Source of the DNA: JBQTIM01 sp052388135
GTDB taxonomy: Bacteria > Elusimicrobiota > Elusimicrobia > FEN-1173
NCBI GenBank assembly: GCA_052388135.1
Contig: JBQTIM010000057.1
Location: 1 to 21,498 of the forward strand
Length of the DNA stretch: 21,498 nucleotides
Direction of reading: 5' to 3'
The stretch's first letter is position 1. Each line of letters begins with the position of its first letter. Shown in pieces: positions 1 through 12,800 of this stretch. The notes beneath the pieces were generated by a model, which was given only the letters and a program-made list of their open reading frames with translations, was not told the origin of the DNA and did not search any database. Position numbers and translations under genes: made by a program.

Positions 1-843
1 ATAGAGGCGGATGTCTCCCGGGACGCCGGCCGGAGAGAGGAATTGAAGCCTCCGCACCTCCACGAACTTGTCCCTCACGGGGCCAGCCTCCACTTCCTCG
101 CCCTCGAATTCTCCGGTCAATCCTATCTGGACCCGGACGGCGCCCATGGTCTGGGCGAACAGATAGACGGAGCTCCTCTTGTCGCGGATAAGAGCCCGGG
201 CAATGGGCAGCAGGTGGCCCCGGCGGCTTTCGGCAGCCTCCTCGTAATAGAGGTCCTGCAGGAGCCCCCGGTTCAATATCTTCAGAGCCTTCTCGTCCAG
301 AACGGGCCGCAGGGGGTTTCCGGTCCGGTCCGTGGTGATGCCCCGGTCCAGCAGCTCGGCGTCCTCAAGCGCCTTCCGGATGTTCAGCTCGTCAATGGAG
401 GAACCGTTGGGCAGGCGGCTCCGGTCCACGTCCGGAGCCGCAATCCTGTGGAACTCCGGGTCGGTGAGCAGGATGTTGATCGCCTGGGCGGCGGCCTCGG
501 GCGTGAGGGCCGCCAGGTCCGCGAGGCCCAGCCTGTCCCGCAAAATCTCCCGCAGGCGCCGGTCCACGGGCCGGTTCCCCGATCCCAGCGTGTTCCTGAG
601 GGCGTCGACATCGATGTCATTGGGCGTGAAATCGGCGTCTCCGCCGTTGAACCGCTCGAAGCCGTCAAGCTCCTGGTCCGTGTCCCCGCCGGGCAGGACG
701 TTGACGTAGATGGTGCTGCGGGAGGAAAAGTCGCCCACGTCCACCTGCAATATGTTGGTGTGGAGCGGAAGCTCGAACTTCCGGGCGACGGCGGCGTCGG
801 GCCTGTCCACGACACCTGTGATCAGGAGGTCGGAGCCCCGCGA
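1..843 (-). other. Region 6886-7166: beta-rich segment and helical end, cut by the window edge
   Basis: Residues 6888-6937 are strand-rich: S-D-L-L-I-T-G-V-V, then K-F-E-L-P-L, then I-L-Q-V-D-V-G-D-F and S-T-I-Y-V-N-V-L. This looks like a beta-sandwich similar in style to carbohydrate-binding modules. It is followed by a Gly/Asp-rich stretch (6937-6965) with D6954, D6956 and D6965 spaced as in the start and end of a dockerin-type calcium loop, but without the full motif. A helical region (6967-7105) and a strand V-R-V-Q-I-G (7121-7126) follow. The protein continues beyond base 1. Confidence 0.4.
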
Positions 844-3800
844 CTGCAACACCGCGCCCTGGCCCTGCTCCCAGCCGGCCGCGGTGTTGAGCGGCACAGG
901 GATCCGCTGGATGGTGCCATCCGGCGCACGCACGGGCTTTTCGGGCAGAGATGTGTACTGGTCGAACCGGACTTGGTCCGCCCGCTCGGCGGCCAGGATG
1001 TTGCGCATATAGGTCACCACGTCGAAGCTTTCGTCACCGGCGCCGTAACGCGTTTCAAGGAAAGCCATGTAACGGGCCATTTGAAGGTCGTCCCATCCCA
1101 ACTCAATGAACTCGTTGTAGACGTTTAGGCCGGCCTCCATTCCCAAGGTGCGCCGGGGATTGTAGTTGTTCAGCAGATCCTGGTCGGTCATCCCGGTGGT
1201 GTTCAGCAGGGCTGAGAAGAGCCGGGACGTTTCCCGGCTGAAAGCGCCCCGCACTTGCTCCAGCCGATCGTAAGTGGCCGAACCGGGCCGACCGGGCGTG
1301 TAATCGGCCTTCACCCGGTCGTAATTCGATTCCGCCGCCCGGAAGTCCCGGGCAAGCTCGGCCACGCGAAGAATCTCCTGCACCGACAGGCGGGTCGGGA
1401 TGGAGAGGAGGAATTCCTCTGGGTTGGGAATGTTGCGGCCCAACTCCGAAGGAGTTTGGCCCCGGGCCCGGGCATCCAAATAGGCTTGGAAGGCCTTGTC
1501 GTCCCTCTGCTCTTTGAACTGCACGAACGCCGCGTCGTAGATGTCCGTGGTCCAGCTGTGCTGGCCGCCCCAATTGGGGAAACGCCGGAACGGATCGGAG
1601 GAACCCGGGTTGTAGACCCTGGTGGCGATGGCGAACGGGGTCTCCTGCTCAGGCCCGGGCGCGCCGCCTCCCAAGGTCCTGGGAGGCCGGAACACGAAGA
1701 CATCCCGCAGGCCGGCCATGGTCTGCAAGTCGATGAGGAAAGAATCTTTGTTAACCACGATGCCCCGGTTGGACAGCTCCTGGACCAGGAGCCTGTAGTT
1801 CCCCGCGAAGAACCACTGATTTCTGAGCTCCTCTTCCGGCAGGGAGACGTATCCCTTCAAGCTCTCCAGCACGCGGGCCAGCTCCGCCCGGTCGGCGCCC
1901 GGTATGATGACCGGCGGGTCCTGGGACAGGCGATCCAACAGGAGGTCCATGCGGCCCGCTACCAGGTGATCGCGGAGCTCGCGGGTCTCCAGAACCCTCA
2001 GCATGAATTCGTGCTCCGGCCGGGAGCGGGGCACGTCCAGCTCCAAGTCCCAGACAGGCTTTTGGGCGTTGTAGGCGCCAAAGTCGTTCCCGAGGCCCAG
2101 GGCCGGCCGGGAGCCCGGCTCGGCGCGCAGGACACCGGGGAAAGCGTAACGGATGAAATAGGCCACCTCCGCCGGCGTGCGGTAGGCCTGGAAGAAATAC
2201 CGCATGTGCTGCTGGTTGTTCGCACCCTCGATCCTCAAGGTATGGTAAACCCGCCAGGGGTCTTCATCTCCCACGTCCAGGTTCATCCCGGTGAAAGACT
2301 GGATCATGCCGATCATGTCAAGGGGGGACACCGGCTGGTAACCCATGCCCATCAGTTTATGATTGACCTCCTGCAGGATGAGATCCAGGTTTGGGGCCCT
2401 CAGCGGCGCCAACGGGTGGGTCAGCCTGTACTGAGTTTCCAGGGTGAGCCGGTCGCCATAGCCGAGGAAGCCGAAGATGTCCCATTTGTACTTCTCCACC
2501 ACGGCTTCCAGGATATTCGCGCTGTAGACGGATAGAACTTGGTCCCGGACCAAGCCGTAGAGCTGCCTCGTGATGTCCCGGATATCCTGCTCCTGCTTGT
2601 CCTTCCGCAGGGTCCTCGGGTCCACGCCCCGGCCTTTCTCAGCCTCCTCCAGCCTTTGGAGGAGGCGGCGGCCTTCCGGGTTCTCGGTGAGGGCGACCGC
2701 GATGCGCGCCAGAGGAACCAAGTCCTCCACGGCCCGGGCGTTGTACTGGGTAAAAATCCCGCCGCGGGTTTTTTCGTAAAGGCTCCGAAGCAGAGCTTCT
2801 CTCTCCTCGCCCTTGGCGTCCTCCAAACCGACCAGAACGGGCTTGATCCCAGGATCCTTTGAAATTTCTTGTGCCAGGCCCAATATATCCGGCTGGCCGT
2901 TGGCGTTCACCAGAAAAGTGGAAAGGATGGCCTCTTCGAAGCCTTGCGGCGAAATGTCCAGGGTCCTCTGGAAGGCGGTCCGCGCCGCCTCGGAGGTGAG
3001 GAAGAGATCGCCGCGGCCCGCGTAAAGACCGGTGGTGGGCCCCCAATTGCGCAAGGTGCCGGGGATGCCCATGGTGCGGTCCGTGTACTCCTGGCTGAGT
3101 TCCTGGAGGAATTGGCGGAAAATCACGGGGTCGTAGCCGTCGCGGTCCTGATCCCAAAACTGGCCCAGGGAAGCGTCGTCCTTGACCCAGCCTTCAGTCG
3201 TGAGGAAGACCTTCACGGTCCGCATTAAGCCGTCCAGCTCCGCGATGGAATACCGGCCCAGGATATCCTTCATCTCTTGCGCCGTGGCGGGATGGCGGTC
3301 GGTGGCGCGGGTATTCCTGTTCATCCGCACCTCATTGTTCCACCACGCCAGTAGGCTGGCCTTGTCGGGGTCGTACTGGAACCTCAGAAAGTCCACTAGG
3401 TTGCGGATCAACTCCAGGCTCACGCCCTGGTCGCGCGCGAAATCGTTCAGTTTTTGCAGGTCCAATTCACCACCCGTGAGAAGCGTCTCGCTGTGGATAT
3501 TCCCCCACGCCCGGCCGCCTTCCAGGGACGGGATGAAGGAAAGATATGCCGGAGGGTTCGTCTGGACCGGGAGTTCGGGGACAGCCTCCGCCGGGTCCCA
3601 AAGCGGATGGGTTATCTGGAACACGATCTCGACGCTTTGGACGTCCACCGGATCGACTGAACGCCCGGAGTTGTTGTGCAACGCGTTTAAGACATCCAGG
3701 CGGTTGTAATCGGGGCTACCGTATCCCCCCGCCAGGTGGCCCAGGGGGACGGACACCTGATCACCACCCGCCAGGTTCGCCCGGGCGGCCACGGCGACGC

Positions 3801-6800
3801 GGGCGTTGGCGCCGAAGGGGGCGGCGGTCATGTCGGCCCGCAAATAACCGGTGCGCCGGAGCGTGGCCCCGTCCACGGTCCAGCGTACGAAGGCCGGCCG
3901 GCCCGGCTCGGCTTCGACGTAGTAGGCCCCGTCGGGAAGAGCCAGAAAGCGATGGGCGTCCTGGGCCGTCAGGCCGGCACCAGGACGGACCGCCCCGGCC
4001 GCCGGAGGGCCTCTTTGGCTTAGGGGCACTCCGGCGTTGGCCTGCAGGTAGGCCTGCACCATCGCTTCAGGGGCCGGCTTGGCTTTGGAAACGCCGTACT
4101 GGGCGTAAGGCCCGGTGTCATGGATCAACCCGCGCACGTTCTCGTCGAGGTTAGGGGCGAGAAGCTGGACGGTCCGGGAGCCCACGGCCATGGGCACGCG
4201 CATTTGCCCCGTGAAAGTGGCCAGGGTCAGGAAAAAGGCCAAGAACACGCCGGCCAGCTTGGCGAAGCCCTTGCGCCGCCAATGGGGACGGCGCTCTTCG
4301 ATGGCGGCCGGATCGTCTTCCCCTCGCCGCACGGCCGGCTGCTTCATGACCCGAATCATGGGGAAGGCCACCGCGACCCACAGACTGGAGATGATCCACA
4401 GCCACTGCATGAGGAAGGAGCCTCCGATCCCGGTTGCGAAGGTGGCGTACAGGCCCGCCGCCATGGAGATGAACCCGATGACGGTGACCCAGTTGGCCCG
4501 CTGGGACACGAAGAGGCTGTCCCGCCCCTTCTTCTTGCTCCGCATATTCATGCCCCCCAGGATGAAACCAGAAAGCGTGAGGCCGAAGACGATGTAAAGG
4601 GGAGCCGCATTGACGAAGGTGAGGGCGTTGAAGAACCACACGGTGGTGGCGCCCACCGCCATTCCGTAGGCGATGAGAATAACCCAGGCCGCCGCGCGCC
4701 GGGACATGGGATCCCGGGGGCCTCCCTCCAGCCCCGGGCCCGCCCGACGGAAGCGCCGCATGAACCAGCCCGGCAGGGTCAAGTCCGCGTAGAGGACCAT
4801 GATCACGTTGGCCATGAGGATATAGAAGGAATACAAAGCCGCGGGCCACACGCCGAGATAGGCGGCCAGGGCCACCACGGCGGTGGAAGGGATCAAGACG
4901 GGCCAATGGGCGCTCAGGCGCCTCAGCCCGCCCTTGAACCCGGCCCCGGGCCGCAAGGCCGTGACCTTGGGTCCCGTGATCTGCCACAGCAGTCCCAGGC
5001 TGGCCACGCCCAGGAGGATGTGCACCGCCTTCGGGCTCACAAGGTCCGCCACGATCCCCGAGACCAGGGGCAGCAGCTCCCGCGTGAGGAAGAACACACC
5101 GTCCACCACGGCGTTGGTGAAGGTGGGCGGAAGGAAGAAGGTCAGCGGCAAGGGCAGGAAGAAAATGAGTGCCCGGCCGATGGTGGTCATGGAGTCCTTG
5201 AATTGGATGAGGGGGACCTTAAGAGTTTCGTCTCGACCCGGGCGGTTGACGATCTGCTTGTTCCAGACGAAGCTGAAGACGGCGCCGACCAAAAGGCTTT
5301 CCACGCTGCGAATGAGGGAAAAGAAGGGCGGGTCCTGGGCCAAAAGCAGGCTGGCGGCCTGCACCAATACTTGGGTCGCAAGCACCGGGATGACGCCGTA
5401 GGCCATCTGGGCCAGGGTTTTCTTAATGTCGGACCTGGGTCCGGTAAACTTTTCTTCGATTTTATATTCCACCACCCAGGTGGTGGGGAAGGAAATCGCA
5501 AACACCAAAAAAAGAGTGTTGAAACTTTGCACGAAATTGAACAGCTGGGGGACCGCGCCCCAATCCCCGGTGCGCAGGCGGATGCCGATGATTTGGGCCA
5601 CGACGTCGGCCGTGACCGCGGCCGTGATGGAGACCAGGGCGTTGAAGAGATAGGCGTGCCACCGGGATTTGTTCTTGAAGGAAACGATGGCCTCTCCGGC
5701 GCGCCGCGTGAGGCTGTCGAACAGGCCCAGACGGGGAGCGGGCGCGGACGGCGCCCGGCCCTGCGCGCGAACCTCCAGGGCGGTACGGGCCGCGTCGCGC
5801 TGACTCTCCTCGGCCTTGGAACGGCGGCTTGCGGTCCGGATGCGGAAAAGCAGCGCCAGGGCGGCCACGAACGCGCCGCCCGCCAGGACCGTCTGTTGAG
5901 CGGCCAGCAGGAACAGCCCTACGCCCGCCAGAGGCAGCACCGCCCTGGCAAGGCCGCGCCCGAAAGATGACGGGGCGTCCGGCGGCGGACGGGCCAGGAA
6001 GCCAGGAAGATCGCTGAAGACATTGTCAAGGAACCTGCGATAGGCGTCGGGGCTTTTTCCGTAAAGGCGGTTCAGGAAGCGGAGCGCCCCGGTCAGGAGC
6101 GGGCTCAAGGCCTCGGCCCCGGAAGAGATTGCCCGCTCCCGGATGTGAAGGGGCCGAGGGCGGGCGGCCAGCCAGAGGCCGGCCAGCGACACCGCCGGCA
6201 TGAAGGTCAGGGCCGCCAGAGCCCGGGCGGAAGCGGAGGGGAACACGGCGAGAATGACCGCTAGCCCCGCGGCCCACAGCAAGGCTGAAACGATGCGGAT
6301 GTCTTCCCGCGCTGCCCGGGACAGGGTGGGATCCCTTTTAGCGAAACCCCGCAGGCGGGTGTAAACCTGGCCCGAAAGCAGGAACCCCACGACCAAGACG
6401 GAGAAGACCACCGGGAGAAGGAAGGCCAGGCCGCTTTCCGGCAGGATTCCAGCCACGGCCAAGGCGCCGCCGTAGAGGAGCCCCAGGACGCCGCCCGCCA
6501 GGGCCGCGACCGCGCCGATCCATGCATCGTAGCGGGATCGAGAGGCGTAGTCCGCGCTCATTAAGTCCAGATACCGCAGGATGTCCCAGTTGGTTCGGAT
6601 GACGTCCCGGGGCGCCACCGCCAGATTCTGGCCGGCGCGCCGGATCTCGAGGGAGCCGTCGGGAGAAGCCCCGGTGCTCCGGGCCAGTTCCGCCTTCCGC
6701 TCCCTTTCCGCCCGCGCCAGATCGCTGTTGTGGCGCACCCGCCGCAGGGTTTCCCGGACTTCCGGCGAAAGGGCGAAACGTCCGTCGCCCAAAAGCTCCT

Positions 6801-9800
6801 CCATGCGCAGCACGAAACTTGGGGACGACATCCGGCGGTTCAACTCATCAAGGAATTTCCGGTCGTCCTCGTAAAAGCGCAGGGCGTGGGCCGCCACGGC
6901 CTGGGCCACCTCCACCCGCAGGCCTTCCACCTCCCAGAGCTCACGTTGGAGCTGATCGGCGCCGGCGATGCGCCGGCCGGATTCCTTAAGCCTGTCGAAA
7001 TATTCCCGGACCTGTCCGGCTTCGGATCGGCTGACCCTCCCGGCCTGCGGGTCAAGAAGGGCACGGATATGGTCCCGCTCCAAGTCCTCGCTGAAGTTTT
7101 CCACGATCATGGAAAAATAACCCAGCCGCTCCTTCAGGGCCGCGGCATCGGCGATGTCCTCGGTCCGGACGACGGGATCCCCGAAGACGCGTTGGGAAAT
7201 GAAGTCCCGCAAGGCGAAGGCCAAGGCGCCTGCCAGGGCCAGGATGGGGACCGGGCCGGCCAGGGGCCCGGCGCCAGCCGCGTCCTTGAGAAGGAGCAGG
7301 GCAGCGCCCAAGAGGAGGGAGGCCCCCAACCCGGGAAGGGCCCAACGGCGGAACCGCTGATAGGGAAGCGCGGGGGCATCCGCGGCGGGAGCGGCGGCCT
7401 CGGCCTCCGGCGCCGCCGGAGCGGAAGCCCGGGCCCCGGGAGCGGGGCTCGTCTCGGGATGGCGCGGGATCCGGGAAGAATCCTCCGCCGTCCGGACGGC
7501 TTCGGCCGCCTCGGCTCGGCGCTCGTAAAGGGCGTCCCGCTTGCGGGCGGCCTCCTCGGCGGAGGCCCTGTCCGCCGCGGCTCCGTCCCCGATCCGGCCG
7601 TCCCAGAAAGTGGAGGAGAAATCCTCCAAGCCCATGCCGCGGCGGAAAATGTTGTCGTACTGGGAGGCCACGACATGGGGCGGATAGCGCTTGGACCAGA
7701 GGAGGAGGGTCTGGGCCATCTTCAGGCCCCGGGTGTCGTAGTTCCACAGGATGTCCGTCAGCTTCTCGGCCGCGTCGTCCGTGTCCGGCTCCGTGGTCTG
7801 CCCCTCGCCCCACATCCGGGCCAGGCTGAGGCCGCTCACGATCTCGCCGTCCACCTCGGCCGTGAAGAAATCCCGCAGGGACATGAAGTCCGGGATCTCG
7901 GTGCCCAGGATCGGCGTCCCCCGGCCCGCGGCCTCGTGAGCCGGGCCGCTGGTGCCGGTGGCCGCGTGGTAGACCTGCAGGCTGACGGAAAAGATTTCGT
8001 TCAGCCAGAGGAACTCGTCTCCCTCAATGAAACCCGGCCGGTAGACGGCTTTAACCTCGGCGGCGCTTCCGGCCCTGCGATGAGCCTCATTGGCCCCTTC
8101 CACCCGCGCCGCCAGCCAGGCCTTGTATTTTTCCAAAGGCGTTCCGGCATCGTCGCCGGCGAACAACCCGCGCCGGTCGGCGGCCCTGACCTCGGCCTGT
8201 GTGATGACCAGGACTTCCGAGTCCTTGGAGAGCTTCTCCTCCAGGCTCCTGGTGTAGCCCGGAGAATTGGGGTTGTCGCCGCCGGCGATGAGACCGATGG
8301 CCTTCATCTCGGGGTTAGCCACGGAGGTCATGGTCCGACCCCGCACGGCCCCCCGGGACTCCCGCTGGATCAGGGCCCGGTTCAAAATCCGCCTTTGCCG
8401 CTGATCCAGGATCTGGCCGGCGCGGGCCAACCTCAAAAGGTCCTGCAGGGCCGGCACGCCGAAGCTGACGCCGTCGCCGATGGCTTCGAACAAGTCCGGC
8501 CGGTCCACCAGGGCGTTCAAGGCCCGGAGGACATCCTCGTCGGAGGCGTTGCGGGCGATGCCCAGGAGCTGTCGCGCCGCCGGGGCGCCCCGCAACTCCC
8601 GCGTCCGCACGTCCTCAGGCCGGAACAGGAGGGAATCCAGCTTCCTTTTTTCCACGAGGTCATAAGCTTTTTTGGCGGTCTCAATCTGGGGCTCCACCTG
8701 CTTGTAGCCCTTGGTCACCGGCTCGCCGAAGAGATCATCCTGGTAGCCTTCCCATTTGCCGATGCTGCCAACGAAGTGAAGCTGGTTGGGATTAAAGCGC
8801 GTCTGCGCGTCGCCCAGGCCCAAGAGCCTGAAGATGCCGTGAACGTTTCTTTCCGCCTCGATGCCGTGTCGGCCGCGGTAAGCTTCCATATAATATTTGA
8901 AGAGAAGTATGGGCTGGATCAGCAGGTTCCCATCCCGGTCCTTGAGGCCGTAGCTGCTTTCCAGGGCGTGGGAGCCCAGGACGGAAGTGGCCCAGGAGGC
9001 GACGTTGGACGCCTTGCCCGCCGCCTCGAGGTCGATGGTCCAGACCGTGTGGTGCATGGTCGGGAAAACGTGCAGGCCCAACTCCCGGGCTGCGGCCCGG
9101 GCCAGGAACCCGCCCAGGACGCCGGTGCGCCTCTTGCCGCCCGTGTAGCTGGTCAAGAGGAGCTGGCCGTGGAGGGCGTGGACGCCGGCCTCCTTCAGCG
9201 CGCGCAAGGCCCGGGGAAGCGAGGCGCTTTCATCGAACCGGGTCACCCGGTAGATCCGGTAGCCCAGGGCGTAGTTCCCCTCCGAATGGGACTGGAAGTC
9301 TTCATCCAGCCGCCGCCGGTCGTATGTTGCCGTAGAGTCCTTGATGTGAGAGGAAATGAAAACTTCGTCCGGGGCCGCGTAGGCGAGTTCCCGGCTGTCG
9401 CTCCACACGATGTTCAGCCGGACACCCTTGTCCCGGAATTGGTCCATGAGGGACCGGACGTTGTCTCCTCCGGCCCACGACCGGGGCACTCGGAGAACCA
9501 CGGCCTGGTCGCTTTTATCTTCCTGGTCCCGCAGGTCCCGTGATACCAGGTCGTCGTAGGAGAGGGCTTGTCCGGGCTGAAGGGCGGCGGCATCGATTTC
9601 GACTTCCAGCTTCTGAAAGGACCGCCTGCGCCCCAGGGACTCGATGGTTTTCCAGCCGAGCCGCGCCCGGGCGTCTGCCTGGCGGACCTCCGCGTCCCGG
9701 AAATCGCCGGCGTCCCAGCCTTCCCAGTCCTCCAGCCGGTAACGCTCCAAATAAACGCCGCCCCACAGGTCCCCCGTGTAATAGACCTGGGGGCCTTCCG

Positions 9801-12800
9801 CCGTCCGAGACACTATGTGGAGGGCGACGCTGGTCTGTCCGCCGTCTCGGGGACGGCGGTAAGCCTTGGCCTCCCGTATGAAGTCCTCCACATACTCCGG
9901 CGGGACGACGCCATCGCCCAGCCATTCCTCGGGCACCTCCAATATTAGGACCACTTGGTCCGCATGCCTGGGCCGCTCCCGGGCGGAATCCCCCTCATAG
10001 CGGCTCAGGAACCCGTCCAGCACCTGCCGAAAGGCGTTGAAATCGATCTTCTCCCCTGGGCGCGGCTTTTCCTCGCGCGGCAGGTCGGTCAGGCTCACCA
10101 CGATCTTGTCGGCCTCCCGCTCCTTACCCGTATTCACGTTCTTAAGGGTCACCCGGCCGGCCCGGGCTTGCAGGGAAACGGCGCGGTCTCCCAGCGGGGC
10201 GGTGAACTCCGCCCCTCCGAGAGAAGACGGGTTGTCCCAGGCCGTCAGCAGGTGCTCGGCTCCGGCGCGCATCTTGGCCGAGGTCCAATCCTGGTGCGCG
10301 ATATAAACGGGCGCGATCTGCCCCGCGTCGCCGAAGAGCGCGTAGCCGGGAAGCAGCATTTCGGTGTTATATTCCGCTAGGCCGCCCTCTTGGGACATGG
10401 CGGACTGGACGCCCAAGACGATCCTCTGGCTCAGGGGCCAAATTTTCCAGAACCCCGCCGCCTCCAGGGCGGCGTTCACGTGGCCGTCGATCTCCCTCTG
10501 CAGCCGGTTGAAGAAAATGGTCCGGGCGTCCTCGGGCCCCGCCGGCACGGCGTCCCGCCAATGATACCGGAGGACTTGCTCGGCCAGTATTCCATAAAGG
10601 AGGGACTGCAGATGATCCCTTTCATCGACCAAGCCCGCGCTTTCCGGACCCGGTGACTCATCGATCCTGCGGGTCAGCGCGGCGATCCTTTCCTGAATGC
10701 GGCCCAGGTGCACGGCGTTCAAAACGATGCGGCCGTCCTCGAATCGGGCCAGGCGCCTTTGGCCTTCTTGATCGTCCAGAACGTCCACAACGACTTCCGG
10801 GAGGGCCGCGGGGTCCAGGCCATCCAGGCTCGGCAACCTCAAATCCCCGCCGATGGACGTGAGTGTTCTTTCCCTTAACTGTTCCGCTATGCGCGGGACG
10901 GCCTGTCCGGCGTAGGCTTGAAGACCCGCGATGGTTCCTCCCAGGCGCATCATGTCCCGCCGGCGTTCCGCGCGGAGGCGCCGGCGACCGCTCCAGCGGG
11001 AGAAGGACTCGGAAAGCCGGGCGGCCAAGACGAACGGAAGCGTCGAGGTTAGCAGTCCGCCCAGAAAGGACAGCCAGAGAGGCGCTCCCAGGGCCGGCAG
11101 ACCGGCGGACACCGCCAGGAAAACGGCCAGGGTGAAATAAGAACGGGCATTCATTACGTACCCCAGGTCGCCCACCGAGTCCAGGCTTGCGAAGGCCAGC
11201 GTGAAAACGACCACGGAGGCTCCGGCGAAGGAACGGAAGTCCGCGCCCAGGACCGCGGCCAAGGACCCCGCCAGCAGGCCGACCAATCCCGCCGTGGCGG
11301 CCCTTTGAGGCAGGTAGAGCAATTTCGCCTGGGCCAGCCGCCAGGACACGACCAGGACACCGACGCCGGCCGTGCCCAGGATCAATCCCGCCTGGGGAGG
11401 AAGCGTGCCGGACAGGAGCGCGGCGGCGCCCAGCCCTCCCGCGGCGAAAACCGCGGACCAGAACCGCGGGCTGGTAAGGGCGTCCTTCAGGAAGCGGCCG
11501 AGATTTTTAAGGACCTTCCTGTAAAGGATGTCCCGCAATATTTTAACTGGCGCGTCCCATGCCACGGTCTTGGCGACCTTGATCCCTACGTTGAGGACCC
11601 AGGCCGTCCCGGCCAGAAGCCGCCGCGCCACCAAGTCCAGCCGGAGGACGCGGTTGTATGTCCACCAGGCTTTGTCCGCGAGGAAATACCAAACGTCCGG
11701 CAGGCGGAGGATGATGTTGCGGTGGAAACCCATGATCAGCAAGTCCCAGACCACGTTTCTCCAGAAATTCCGTGTGATGAACTGGAAGGTTACCTTGGCC
11801 GCCTGCCCCAGGACGTTGGCCGCCCGAAGCAACGTGCTGACGACCCACTCGCGGGGAGAGATTTGGCCTCGCGCCGTGGCCCTGGCCTGCACGGTCAGTT
11901 TGTCCTTCTGGCCCAGGCGGAAATCGACCTCGAGGCCGCCCTGCAGGGCTCCTCTCAGGGACCGCGGGATCCAGCGGTTGTAAAGCAAATACTCGTACAC
12001 CGCAGAGACGGGGCCGGCCGAACCCAAAGCCGTCCCTCGGATGCGGTCGACCAAGCGGGCCAGCCGGGTGGTGCGCCTGAACTGATAGTCCTTGGGGGCG
12101 GCGACGGCCCCCGGCCGCGGCGGCCGCAGGGCGAGCCCGAGGCGGCCTCTCGCTCGGGCAAAGAAAGAGAACTTCCCGGCGCCGCGGCCCAACCGGGAGG
12201 AGTCATCCAAACGGCCCTGGTTCTTGGTCTCATAGAGGTTGACGGCGAGCCGCGCCATTCCAACCGGAACGAACTCTTGGTAGCGGTACAGGAAAAGGAC
12301 AGATCGTGAAAACACCCATGACAGCGGCCGTCCCAAGCGGACGGTCAGGCGCCGGACTATGTCCGCCGGCTTTTCCCGGTACAAGAACAGCGCCGACACG
12401 AAGAAGTTGGCCGCCGCCGCGGCCATGACCGCGGCGGTCTTGGCCGCGGCGGAGCCCAGCGGCCCCAGGTGGATGTAGGCCAGCACCGGGATCCAGACGA
12501 AAAGGGAAGCCACCGCCACGTCGCTGAGGACGGTGTAATTAAGGATCGGATCCGCGGGCCGGCGGGCGGAACCCACGAATATCCGAACGAACCGGTCTTG
12601 CGCCGTGACGAACAGGACGAAGAGGACCGACAACGCGACCTGGAACGCCGGCAGGAGGCCCCCCATTACACCGAAAAACGCCAGGTATTCCAGGCCGAAA
12701 AGCGCCCCGAAAGCGGCCATGACCCAAAGACGTGACCAGCGGTGCCGTCTCTCGCCCCGTAAGTACTGGCCGGTCCATTCCGTGAAGCCGGCGGTCAGCG

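Noticed and set aside
4151..4987. Minus-strand frame of 278 codons in another phase
   Set aside because: Frame-shifted shadow of membrane block 3d; rich in Arg, Gly and His with no coherent hydrophobic segments.
4120..5970. Plus-strand frame of 616 codons, very rich in Gly, Glu and His
   Set aside because: It lies opposite membrane blocks 3b-3d; the odd composition is what antisense translation of hydrophobic helices gives.
6730..9543. Plus-strand frame of 937 codons
   Set aside because: It is in exact codon register opposite the giant frame, its translation lacks domain signals, and it crosses GT-B domain 2, linker and membrane boundaries of the sense protein without any break in character.
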